Assembly (NCBI RefSeq): GCF_002119725.1
Contig: NZ_CP021109.1
Coordinates: 248,001 to 312,000 of the forward strand
Direction: 5' to 3'
From: Bordetella genomosp. 9
GTDB lineage: Bacteria; Pseudomonadota; Gammaproteobacteria; Burkholderiales; Burkholderiaceae_B
DNA: 64,000 bases
A model generated the notes under the pieces. It was given only the letters and a program-made list of their open reading frames with translations, did not search any database and was not told where the DNA came from. Both the position numbers and the translations under genes were made by a program. Of this stretch, positions 54,930-63,172 are shown one piece after another. The stretch's first letter is position 1. Each line of letters begins with the position of its first letter.

Positions 54930-57571
54930 AGCTGACGCATCTCCGTATCGAGCAGTTCCGGCAGTTCCGCCAGCCGCTGGAAATCGCCGACCTGCACGAC
55001 GGCATCAACCTTTTCACCGGTCCCAACGAGGCAGGCAAGAGCACGGTCGTGGCCGCCATCCGGGCGGCCTTCTTCGAGCGCTTCCGTTCCAACGCTGCCG
55101 AGGACTTTCGCCCCTGGGACGACCCCTCGGCGTCTCCGTCCGTTTCCATTGCCTTCGAGCACAACGGGCAACGCTACGAACTGATGAAACGCTTCCTGGG
55201 GCGCAAGCGATGCGAATTGCGTATCGGCACACGCGTCCTGGACGGGACGGAGGCGGAAGACGCGCTGGCGGCGTTCATGGGCTTCCAGCACCCGGGCAAG
55301 GGCGCCAGCAAAGCCGAACATTGGGGCATTCCGGGGCTGCTGTGGATCCAGCAGGGCAGCGGTCACGATATCCATGACGCCGTGGCGCATGCGAGCGGCC
55401 ATCTACGCACCGCCCTGGAGGCCTCCGTGGGCGAAATCGCCAGCAGCCAGGGCGACGACCTGATCGCACAAGTGCAGCGCGAGCGCGACGCGCTGCTGAC
55501 CGCTTCCACCGGCAAGCCGCGCGGTGCATATGCGGCCGCTCTCGAAAAGGCCGATGCGCTCCAGGCCGAGCTTGCCGCATTGGATATGGAGATCGCGGAA
55601 TACCGCAACAAGGTCGATACGCTTGCTCAACTGCGCGGCGATCACACCCGGGATGCCGCCGAACAGCCATGGGCCGCCTTTCGCGCGCAGGAAAAAACCG
55701 CTGCCGACAGGCTGCGCGAGGTGCAGGCATTGCAGGATGCCGTGGCGATGGAACGGGCGCAGGCGGCCCGGTGGGAAACGCTGGCCGAACTGGCCGCCAA
55801 TCGCCTGGAAGCATTTGCGGCGGAGGACCGCGCCGTCGTTGCCCGGGATGCCGATGTGGGCCGCGCGGCGGCGGCGCACGCCGCGGCGGTGCAGCTGGTC
55901 GAGCCGTGGCTGACCAAGCTGTCCCAGGCGGAGGCTGCCCACGCGCAGGCCCGTGAACGTCTGGAGCGGTCCCGGCGCGCTGAAACGCGCCAGCGGTTGG
56001 ACGAGGAATACAAGGCGCTGGAGGCCGCGGCGCAGACGGCGGCGCAGACCCTTGCGCATGCCGAGGCCGAGCAGGCGCGGCTGATGGCGCACCAGCAGCA
56101 GGCCGCTGGCTGCCAGATCGATGAAAAAACGCTGCAGCGCTTGCGGCAAGCCCAGGTGGCCCTGCGCGAACTGGAGTTGCGGCGCGCCGGCGTCGCAACG
56201 CGGCTGCGTTACTCCTTGCGTGCCGGCGGCCGCATCGGAATCCAGGACCAGGTGCTGGAAGGCGAGGGCGAGCGCCTGCTGATCGAACCGGTCACGCTCA
56301 CGCTGCCCGAACTGGGCGAAATAGAGATCGTGCCGGGCGGGGCCGACGCGGCTGCCCTGCGCCGGGAGCAGGAGCAGTGGACGGCAAGGCGCGATGATCT
56401 TCTGGCGCGGCTCGGCGTGGCCGCCGCCGCGGACGCCGAAGACCGTTATCAGTCATATTTGTCGCATGCCGCCGAAGCCCGGCATGCCGAAGCGACGTTG
56501 AACGGGCTTGCGCCGCGCGGCGTGGACGCCTTGCGGGCAGAGTTGGCGGCGATCCGGACCCGTCTCGCAGAGCTGCAACGCGGGCTGGCCGCCCTGCCGA
56601 AAAACGACGATGCGCCCGGATCGCTCGATGTGCCGGCCGCCGAGGCGGCGCTGGAGCAAGCCGAGCGGGCCGTGCGCGACGCAAGCGAGGGGCTGCACGC
56701 GGCGCAATTGGCCGAAGGCCACGCGCGCGTCACTTTGGAAGCTGCCGAGCGTGAGCGCGATGCAGCGCGGGCCATTGTGGAAAAGCCGGAACGCTTGGAA
56801 CGGCGCGCCGCCGTGGAAAGCGATGTCGCCCAGGCGACGGCCCAGCGGCAGGCAGCAATGGCGCGCGCCGAGGCGCTGGCGCGCCAGGTCGCGCAGTCGC
56901 GCCCGGACATCCTGGCCCAGGATATCGAGCGCTTGCGCCGTAGCGCCGAACAGCATGAGAAGCGCCATGCCGAACGGCGGGACGCCATTTTCCGCCTGGA
57001 GGCGGAACTGCAGGCCGCGGGGGCGCACGGCCTGGACGAACGGCGGGCGGAGCTCGCCCGGGACCTGGCCCAGGCGCAGCGGCAAGCCTCCGAACTGACG
57101 CGGCGCGCGCGGGCGCTCGACCATCTGCTTGGCCTGCTGCGGCAGGCGCGCGACTCCTTGATGCGCCGGTTGCAGGCGCCGCTGCGGCGCGCCCTGCAAC
57201 ATTATGTGGAATTGCTTTTTGCCGGCGCCCAGGTCGAGATAGAGGAGGATCTGAAACCCGGCGCCTTGATCCGCCTGGGCGATCGCGGCCCGGAAACGGC
57301 GCCCTTCGAAACGCTCAGCTTCGGGGCTCGCGAGCAGCTCGCCTTGATCGCCAGGCTTGCCTACGCGGATTTGTTGCGGGAGTCGGGGCGGCCGACGCTC
57401 ATCATCCTGGATGATGCGCTGGTCCACAGCGACGAGGCGCGGCTGGCGCAGATGAAGCGGGTGTTGTTCGATGCCGGTACGCGGCACCAGATCCTGCTGT
57501 TCACCTGCCACCCTTCCCAATGGCGCGACCTGGGCGCTGCCCCGCGGCGGCTCGGAGGGATCGTCGCGTGA
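54926..57571 (+). CDS. SbcC/Rad50-like AAA ATPase without zinc hook
   Basis: An 881-aa SMC-type ATPase. Walker A is GPNEAGKST (residues 32-40), the ABC signature lies near LSFGAREQLALIARLAYADL and Walker B is LIILDDALVHSDEAR, with long Ala/Glu/Arg-rich coiled coils between. SbcC and Rad50 have a Cys-x-x-Cys hook at the coil tip; none is present here. Instead the middle (about residues 420-480) has a beta-rich insert, RYSLRAGGRIGIQDQVLEGE followed by a LTLPELGEIEIVPGGAD stretch. The start is a TTG overlapping the nuclease stop. It partners the upstream nuclease. Confidence 0.85.
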   Translation: MKLTHLRIEQFRQFRQPLEIADLHDGINLFTGPNEAGKSTVVAAIRAAFFERFRSNAAEDFRPWDDPSASPSVSIAFEHNGQRYELMKRFLGRKRCELRIGTRVLDGTEAEDALAAFMGFQHPGKGASKAEHWGIPGLLWIQQGSGHDIHDAVAHASGHLRTALEASVGEIASSQGDDLIAQVQRERDALLTASTGKPRGAYAAALEKADALQAELAALDMEIAEYRNKVDTLAQLRGDHTRDAAEQPWAAFRAQEKTAADRLREVQALQDAVAMERAQAARWETLAELAANRLEAFAAEDRAVVARDADVGRAAAAHAAAVQLVEPWLTKLSQAEAAHAQARERLERSRRAETRQRLDEEYKALEAAAQTAAQTLAHAEAEQARLMAHQQQAAGCQIDEKTLQRLRQAQVALRELELRRAGVATRLRYSLRAGGRIGIQDQVLEGEGERLLIEPVTLTLPELGEIEIVPGGADAAALRREQEQWTARRDDLLARLGVAAAADAEDRYQSYLSHAAEARHAEATLNGLAPRGVDALRAELAAIRTRLAELQRGLAALPKNDDAPGSLDVPAAEAALEQAERAVRDASEGLHAAQLAEGHARVTLEAAERERDAARAIVEKPERLERRAAVESDVAQATAQRQAAMARAEALARQVAQSRPDILAQDIERLRRSAEQHEKRHAERRDAIFRLEAELQAAGAHGLDERRAELARDLAQAQRQASELTRRARALDHLLGLLRQARDSLMRRLQAPLRRALQHYVELLFAGAQVEIEEDLKPGALIRLGDRGPETAPFETLSFGAREQLALIARLAYADLLRESGRPTLIILDDALVHSDEARLAQMKRVLFDAGTRHQILLFTCHPSQWRDLGAAPRRLGGIVA

Positions 57572-57941
57572 CCGGCCGACCGGCGCCGTGGCGCCGGGAT
57601 CTAGCAGGGCAATGGATCGTAAGGCGGACGTTGAAAACCGTTGGCCGCTGCTTGTTCGACGTTACGTATCAACGAGCTGTGTAACGAGCCGGGAAGGGCG
57701 TTCGGGGTACACTCATCCCAGTCGAGGCAAGCCAAAAAATGGGACGGCCCCTGGTGGTGTCCCTATTTTTGGGATGCCGTCACGCCGTGTCGTATCCAAC
57801 GGCAGGACGTGCGCTCAGAGACGGTACGTCCCCAGGTGCGATATATTCAGCATCGATTGGTCACATATAGAAACCGAACGTCAGGCAAACTCCTAGAATC
57901 ATTGACCATGGAATCGAGGTTCCTTTTGGAACGGTAGGACT
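57572..57941. other. Gene-free stretch with inverted repeats before the GT9 gene
   Basis: This 370-bp gap is poorer in GC than its neighbours. It contains a long inverted repeat (57734-57770), a small hairpin GTTCC-TTTT-GGAAC (57919-57932), and a 9-codon ORF starting at ATG 57908 that ends at 57937, just ahead of the GT9 start. No credible gene is present; the stretch may be a leader with regulatory structure, or the scar of a past insertion. Confidence 0.5.
57734..57770. repeat. Inverted repeat
   Basis: AAAAATGGGAC (57735-57745) pairs with GTCCCTATTTTT (57759-57770) with one bulged base and a 13-base loop. Followed by T-rich sequence in both orientations, it could act as a bidirectional terminator after the SbcC-like gene or be a recombination end. 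Confidence 0.5.
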
Positions 57942-58919
57942 ATGCCAAAACCTTCCGGCGACATGCCCCCGTACGACTCGTCCAAGGCCTTGAGCAGCTT
58001 GCGCTCGGCCTCGCGCGTGGCCATCCTCATGGCGCCCCGGCTGGGCGATACCCTGCTCATGATGACCCTGGCGCAGAACCTGGCGCTCCACGGCAGGCAG
58101 GTGACGGTCTTCGGGGATTACGTGCATGCCTTGCGGGACTGGTTTCCGACGATGGACGTGCGCCCTTCGCTCTGTCAGGGCGATGCCCGCGCGGTTCTGG
58201 CCGATTACGACTGCGTGGCGCAAATGCACATCGGGTGGCCCTACACCCTGCATGACTGCCACCAAAATTACTTCTATTACGATGCCCACGTCGTCGTGAC
58301 GGGCCGCGGTTTCGTGAAGCTGTTCCAGATCCGGGATTTCTGCCGCGATGCGCTCGGCCTGGCGGGCGCCACCACCGACAACGCCCTGCAGCCGCTGGAC
58401 CGCCATGCGCACCGGTCCCATCCCACCCGGATCGTCCTGCACCCCACATCGACCGAGGCGCTGCGCTGCTGGGCGCCGCGGCATTTCGAAGCATTGGGCG
58501 TGCGTTTGCTCAAGGATGGCTACGAGCCCAATTTCGTTGTTGCGCCGCACGAACGGCCCGATTGGGTGTTCCTGCGCGAATCCGGCCTGAAGGTGCCGGA
58601 ACTGGGGTCCCTTTCCGAAGTCGCTTCGCTCATCCATGCCTCGGGGTGGTTCATCGGCAACGAATCCGGGCTGGGTCATCTGGCATCCAACCTTGGGGTG
58701 CCGACGCTTTCCGTCACCGGCCGGCCCACCCGCACCAAGGCATGGCGCCCGGCCTGGGCAACTTCGCGTATCGTCTATCCCGCTTATATTCCCGGGGGAC
58801 GGTGGCGCGACCGGCTCTGGCGCCATTGGCTGTCCCCGCGCAGCGTGATGTGGGCTTTCCGCCGTTTGCAACAGGACGACCGCCGCAACCCCGTGCTGCC
58901 ACCCTGGACCACGGCGTGA
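57942..58919 (+). CDS. Glycosyltransferase family 9 protein
   Basis: A 325-aa GT-B fold protein of the ADP-heptose:LPS heptosyltransferase family. The N-terminal domain has VAILMAPRLGDTLLMMTLAQ, and the nucleotide-sugar domain has TRIVLHPTSTEALRCWAPRH, ELGSLSEVASLIHASGWFIG and GNESGLGHLASNLGVPTLSV. GTAGGA is the ribosome binding site. It lies before an O-antigen ligase-family gene, so LPS core or glycan assembly is likely. The donor sugar cannot be read. Confidence 0.85.
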   Translation: MPKPSGDMPPYDSSKALSSLRSASRVAILMAPRLGDTLLMMTLAQNLALHGRQVTVFGDYVHALRDWFPTMDVRPSLCQGDARAVLADYDCVAQMHIGWPYTLHDCHQNYFYYDAHVVVTGRGFVKLFQIRDFCRDALGLAGATTDNALQPLDRHAHRSHPTRIVLHPTSTEALRCWAPRHFEALGVRLLKDGYEPNFVVAPHERPDWVFLRESGLKVPELGSLSEVASLIHASGWFIGNESGLGHLASNLGVPTLSVTGRPTRTKAWRPAWATSRIVYPAYIPGGRWRDRLWRHWLSPRSVMWAFRRLQQDDRRNPVLPPWTTA

Positions 58920-59030
58920 CCGAAGCTTTTTTCCGATTGACCGCCTGGCGGCGCCAGTGGCAAGCTTGCGCCGCAATATCGAAGCAGCCCGAATCGCACA
59001 TGGGTTCTGTCGCTCGGTAATGCCCATCCT

Positions 59031-60320
59031 GTGATTCCGCGCGCAATGCCTTCGTTCTATCCCCGACTTGCGGCGATACTCGCCCTGTTCGTCCCCGCCA
59101 TGGCGCTGACCAGCGCCGATGCCGGTCCCGCCTTGCTCTACCTGACCGCGCTGCTCGCCCTGGTCGCGATCGTCCACAACCGGATGCGCGGCTTCGAGCC
59201 CGGGCATTGGGCCGACGTGCGAACCATCGGTATCGCGCTCTGCTTCCCATTGGCATCCCTGCTGCTAACCTGTGCTTTCCATCCGGAGGGCTGGAGCAGC
59301 TCCGAATTCGAGAAATGGACACGGTTCGCCCTGGCACTTCCGATCGGCTGGCTGCTGCTGCGTGCCCCCAACCGATGGCTACAGCAGGTGCAATGGAGCA
59401 TTCTATTCAGCGCTTTCGCGGGCGCCATCATGCTGATCGTCATCATGCATGTGCCGACCCTGGGGCGCGGGGCGGTCAGCGAGTTCGGCGGCAGGTACAA
59501 CGCCGTGGCGTTCGCGGACCTGACGTTGTTCTTCGGGTTCGCCGCCTTGCTGACGACTCCATGGGTGCTGACGCCGTGGCCCCGTCTGGAAAAGGCATTG
59601 AAGATCGTCGCGCTGATTCTCGCGTTGTATGCCACTTGGCTTTCCCAGACGCGCAGCAGCTGGATGCTGCTGCCGGTCTTCGGGCTGGTCGTCCTGCTGT
59701 CGCGTGCACACTGGTCGCGCAGGACCAAATGTTTTTTCGTCTGCGGGTTGATTGTCGTCCTTGCCGTAGGCGGGCTGGCCTTATGGCAGTCTCACAACAG
59801 CCGGATGCGTGAAGTGGCCTCTGACGTCGAGGCCTATGTGCAGGATGGTCACCGCGACACATCCGTCGGTATTCGCATGCAGCTCTGGCATGCATCCTGG
59901 CTGATGTTCCTGGATCATCCTGTTCTGGGAACCGGCGCGCGCAATTTCCGCGCGAACCTGGCCCATCTGCGCGACCAGGGGATCGTGACGCCGCTGGTCG
60001 CCAGCGACTACGGCGAGCCGCACAACGATCTGGTTGCGGCCATGGCCGGTTACGGCACCATCGGCCTGCTCGCCATGCTAAGCCTGTATCTGTTGCCCGC
60101 CGTTGTGTTCTACCGCCGGCTGTTCTCGTCCGACCCTGTCGTTCACGTCGGCGCGCAAATCGGGCTGCTGTTCTGCCTGGGCTACGCCGTCTTCAGCCTG
60201 ACCGAAATGATGTTCCGCAACATGCGCAGCGTGCCGATCTACGCTGTGACCATGGTCGTGCTATTCGCGTTGACGTCCACGCCACGCGGCCGGGCCGCCG
60301 CCCAGCCGGCGTCCCGGTAA
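59031..60320 (+). CDS. O-antigen ligase family protein (WaaL/Wzy-like)
   Basis: A 429-aa polytopic membrane protein with about 10-11 helices. The large periplasmic loop typical of the family lies near residues 260-345, with LWHASWLMFLDHPVLGTGAR and the catalytic-His-like segment EPHNDLVAAMAGYGTIGLLA; the Arg-containing SQTRSSWMLLPVFGLVVLLS is also diagnostic. Start is a GTG at 59031; an ATG at 59046 is equally plausible. It follows a GT9 gene by 111 bp. It may ligate O-antigen to lipid A-core or polymerise a glycan; the two cannot be separated by sequence alone. Confidence 0.85.
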   Translation: MIPRAMPSFYPRLAAILALFVPAMALTSADAGPALLYLTALLALVAIVHNRMRGFEPGHWADVRTIGIALCFPLASLLLTCAFHPEGWSSSEFEKWTRFALALPIGWLLLRAPNRWLQQVQWSILFSAFAGAIMLIVIMHVPTLGRGAVSEFGGRYNAVAFADLTLFFGFAALLTTPWVLTPWPRLEKALKIVALILALYATWLSQTRSSWMLLPVFGLVVLLSRAHWSRRTKCFFVCGLIVVLAVGGLALWQSHNSRMREVASDVEAYVQDGHRDTSVGIRMQLWHASWLMFLDHPVLGTGARNFRANLAHLRDQGIVTPLVASDYGEPHNDLVAAMAGYGTIGLLAMLSLYLLPAVVFYRRLFSSDPVVHVGAQIGLLFCLGYAVFSLTEMMFRNMRSVPIYAVTMVVLFALTSTPRGRAAAQPASR

Positions 60321-60490
60321 GCGGAAAGCCAGTCCGATTTTGATAACAATCCCGATCACGGCCATACCGTTTGCTCAAACTGGCGCCCGGCTTTCGTAGG
60401 CGCGGGCCGGCATCGCTTTCCCTGCATGCCTTTCCCGCGGCTCTGAAGCCTGCTGTCGCGCATTCGCGCGCGGAACAAGCAGGAGGCGCC

Positions 60491-61534
60491 ATGGGCCGAA
60501 TCACCGAAGGACAATTGCTTCTGGCCAGCTCGCTCTCGCTCGAGCGCAAGTTCGTGCTGGGGAACACCTATCTGTCCGGCCAGGATGCCGCCTTTTCTGG
60601 CGGCGGCTTCGTCGAGGGGATGGGAAGCGGGGATGCCGACGTGGACATCTACGCCATCCGCGCGTTCCGGCTGACCATGGGGCAAATCGACAGCAGCCGC
60701 TTCGGCCGCGTATCCGGACGAAAGGGCGAACTGCTCGCGACCGCCGATAAGGAGGCGGAAGTCCGCGCCATACAGACGACGATTCCGGGCACGTCGATCC
60801 GCGTGCGGGTTCACTACCGCACCTGGGACGAATTGAGCGGCCTGGCTTTCGTCATATTCCTGCTATACGAAGCCGCACGCCGCGATCTGCTGACCCGGAT
60901 AGAGCCGCTCCCGATGCGCGACCTGGAATTCCTGCACCGGCTCTACGCCTCCCAGGATATTTGCGGCGCCGATCGCTTGACGCGGCTGCGGCGCGAGATC
61001 GGGCTGCGCCGTGTGCTGTACTTGCTGTACCGCCGCAGCCAATCCCGGGCACTGGCGCTGCTGAAGGGCCTTGCCCGCGCCTGGGACACGCTGGATTGGC
61101 GCCCGTGCGCCGCCCTGGCGCACGACGCCGCCGTCGCCAGCTTCCAGGCGTATACCCATCTGCTGGGCAACACGCACCATCACCCCGTGGGGATGCTGCC
61201 GCACGCCCGCGCGTCCGCCGTGCCCGAGGATCTGATCTCGCGCCTGATCCGCATCATGGTGGATCGAGAGCCCTGTAGCGAGGCTGACGGCCGCACCTAC
61301 GTCGCCTCGTGCCTGGACCTGATCGACGACTTGCTGGAGGCAGGCGCGGCGCCGATGCGGCGCATCAGCGGGTACGCCAGCCGCCGGGAAGCCCGCATTG
61401 CGCTGGAAAGCCAGGTCGCCGCGCATCCCTGCCCCCGGCCGATGTGGGAAATGGCGTACCGGCGCAAGGCTTTCGGGTTGACTGCCGGTTCATTGCGCGG
61501 ATGTCTGTCGGACGCACATGGCGATTCCGACTGA
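60491..61534 (+). CDS. Nucleotidyltransferase-like protein of unknown function
   Basis: A 347-aa soluble protein starting 8 bases after a perfect AGGAGG site. The segment FVEGMGSGDADVDIYAIRAF resembles the nucleotidyltransferase motif hG-G/S...D-x-D, with Asp-Val-Asp as the metal pair. The place where the third carboxylate would be expected reads IRVRVHYRTWDELSG, lacking an obvious Asp at the usual spot, so activity is uncertain. The C-terminal 240 residues are helical (LRREIGLRRVLYLLYRRSQS). It stands in a neighbourhood of unrelated accessory genes and is not a known LPS gene. Confidence 0.55.
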   Translation: MGRITEGQLLLASSLSLERKFVLGNTYLSGQDAAFSGGGFVEGMGSGDADVDIYAIRAFRLTMGQIDSSRFGRVSGRKGELLATADKEAEVRAIQTTIPGTSIRVRVHYRTWDELSGLAFVIFLLYEAARRDLLTRIEPLPMRDLEFLHRLYASQDICGADRLTRLRREIGLRRVLYLLYRRSQSRALALLKGLARAWDTLDWRPCAALAHDAAVASFQAYTHLLGNTHHHPVGMLPHARASAVPEDLISRLIRIMVDREPCSEADGRTYVASCLDLIDDLLEAGAAPMRRISGYASRREARIALESQVAAHPCPRPMWEMAYRRKAFGLTAGSLRGCLSDAHGDSD

Positions 61535-61586
61535 TTCACGCCGAACGGCAAATCTGGCGGGCGTACTTACGGGCGGATCCATATTG

Positions 61587-62360
61587 ATGCGCGATAAGGA
61601 GACCGGCCATCGACCGGCTGAAGAGTTCCGGCAACTACGAAAACCTCATCAAGCAGGTGATCGACAAGGAATCGCAATTGGCGGGCCAGCCACGCAGTCG
61701 CGCATGGGCCGAAAAGTGGATCGAACGCCAGTTCGACTTTGGCAAGGTCGAAGCGAACCTCAAGCCGAATCAGCCTTACTTCACGCCGAAGTGGCCCCAT
61801 GCGGCGGGCCGAGCGGTCACCAACACCAACGGGACCGACATGGGAAGCGCGGCGTTTTTCGGCTCCCAGTCCGATATACAGGCCAACGGTGTTTTCGACA
61901 TCAAGTTCAGCGGCAATAGCGACCGGCTGTATTACACCGTCGAGAACAAGACGACGGGCGAGGTAACTGGGCCGCGTCCATACGATTCACACGGCACGGT
62001 CATCAAGGCGAACGGGCTGCGTGCCGAAATGTTCGGCACGCCAAAGCCGGGCGATTTTTTCATGTCTACAAGCCGGACGGCGACAAGAGTCGGGGCAAGG
62101 ACTATGACGTCTTCTATCGCAGTTCCCCGATCTCGACGAAAAACGAGAAGTTCAGGGTTTTCGACTCGGTCTTCTCGCCGGTGATCGGCCCGGATCGAAA
62201 TACAAAGCTTGCCAGTGAGATCGTGGACGACTTCATCTCCGGGCCCCATGGCCGGCGTCAATCCGCGAGAAGGCAGCAGGCCGAGACCGGCACGGCCGGC
62301 GCTGTAGAAAGCGCACGCACGTCCGCCAGACCCGCCAGGGCGGTAGCGGTGCCGGTTTAA
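61587..62360 (+). pseudogene. Disrupted gene with two compensating frameshifts
   Basis: From the ATG at 61587 one frame runs to about 61607, the coding signal then shifts by +1 until about 62060, at a TTTTTT run, where a -1 shift returns it to the original frame, ending at TAA 62358. Removing both shifts gives one 257-aa protein. The middle reads KQVIDKESQLAGQPRSRAWA, GTDMGSAAFFGSQSDIQANG, GTVIKANGLRAEMFGTPKPG and GDFF, then VYKPDGDKSRGKDYDVFYRS. The IKANGL and GTPKPGDFF elements recall a flagellar hook-associated FlgK-like domain, but only loosely. It may be a true pseudogene, or intact in the real genome with two sequencing errors. Confidence 0.55.
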
Positions 62361-62377
62361 CGCGCCGCGCTGTTCGG

Positions 62378-62412
62378 GCGGAGCGCCACTGCGTTGCGGT
62401 CTGGCGCTCCGC
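62378..62412. terminator. Stem-loop after the disrupted gene
   Basis: A perfect 11-bp stem (GCGGAGCGCCA at 62378-62388 with its complement at 62402-62412) encloses a 13-base loop, 18 bp after the TAA at 62360. No T run follows, so termination is uncertain. The rest of the gap 62361-62499 shows nothing else. Confidence 0.35.
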
Positions 62413-62499
62413 GGCTAGGCCGCCATCGCGCCACAGCGCCACAACCCGGCGCAGCGGTGTGCGGGGCCTAGCTGCAAGGCACAGCGACAGGGTGGAAGG

Positions 62500-63036
62500 T
62501 CAGCGACCTGCCAGGGTGTCGAGGACAAAGTCGGCGCGCTGCGCTACGCCCACCTTGGGTAACAACGATACCGCATAGCCCAGCGCCGGATAGGCGCGCT
62601 GAAGCCGCTCGAACTCGATCAATGCAGAGTCCATGTCGTGACGGCGCTCCGCGTCCTGCGCATAGATGTCGCGCCAGGGCGGAGCCAGGAAAACACGCGG
62701 GTGGTAGCGATGTTTGTGGCCGAGAATGTCCAGCACAGGTTCGCCGGTCAGCGCCTGGAGCGCTGCCGCCGCGTCAATCAGCCCACGGTCGAAGAACACC
62801 CATTGCGAGCCGTCGCGCGGCGCATGGGCATAGTCATCCAGCGCCATGTCGATCGCCCGACGCAGAAAGGCCGCCATGTCGACCCACGGCAGGGCTTGGC
62901 CGCCCGTGCGGGTTTGTTCCTGCACGATGCGGCGTCCGGGTTCTTCGACAACGGCATGGCCGCGTTGCGAGAGTTCGGCCAGCAGGGTCGATTTACCGCC
63001 ACCGGAACAGCCGGAAATGATGACGAACCGGTTCAT
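62500..63036 (-). CDS. Small P-loop ATP-binding protein
   Basis: A 178-aa P-loop NTPase of the AAA_28-like or kinase-like group. Walker A is ISGCSGGGKSTLLAELSQRG near the N-terminus, a Walker B-like strand is VFFDRGLIDAAAAL, and an Arg/Asp-rich stretch FLAPPWRDIYAQDAERRHDM follows. The start was set at ATG 63036, which begins with RFVIISG at the P-loop strand; the frame extends 16 codons up into IS66 debris. Members are often annotated ATP-binding protein or predicted kinase; the substrate is unknown. Confidence 0.8.
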   Translation of the reverse strand: MNRFVIISGCSGGGKSTLLAELSQRGHAVVEEPGRRIVQEQTRTGGQALPWVDMAAFLRRAIDMALDDYAHAPRDGSQWVFFDRGLIDAAAALQALTGEPVLDILGHKHRYHPRVFLAPPWRDIYAQDAERRHDMDSALIEFERLQRAYPALGYAVSLLPKVGVAQRADFVLDTLAGR

Positions 63037-63070
63037 GGTGGTGGTGCGGGTTCCAAGTAGAGCTTGCCGC

Positions 63071-63169
63071 CATAACGTACTCAAAGCGTGCCAGCGGCAA
63101 GCCGTCGACGTACTTGGCCGTCAGCGACATGGCCAGCAAATCATTGCTGGCGTTGCTCTTGGCCGCTTC
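63071..63169 (-). mobile_element. IS66-family transposase remnant
   Basis: The minus strand reads EAAKSNASNDLLAMSLTAKY followed by VDGLPLARFEYVM over about 33 codons. This is the conserved LLA..LTAKYVDGLPLYRFE segment of the IS66 TnpC transposase. No start, stop or terminal repeat of the element is visible, so it is a scrap of an old insertion. It abuts the stop of the hemopexin-like gene (63173). Confidence 0.7.
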
Positions 63170-63172
63170 ACC

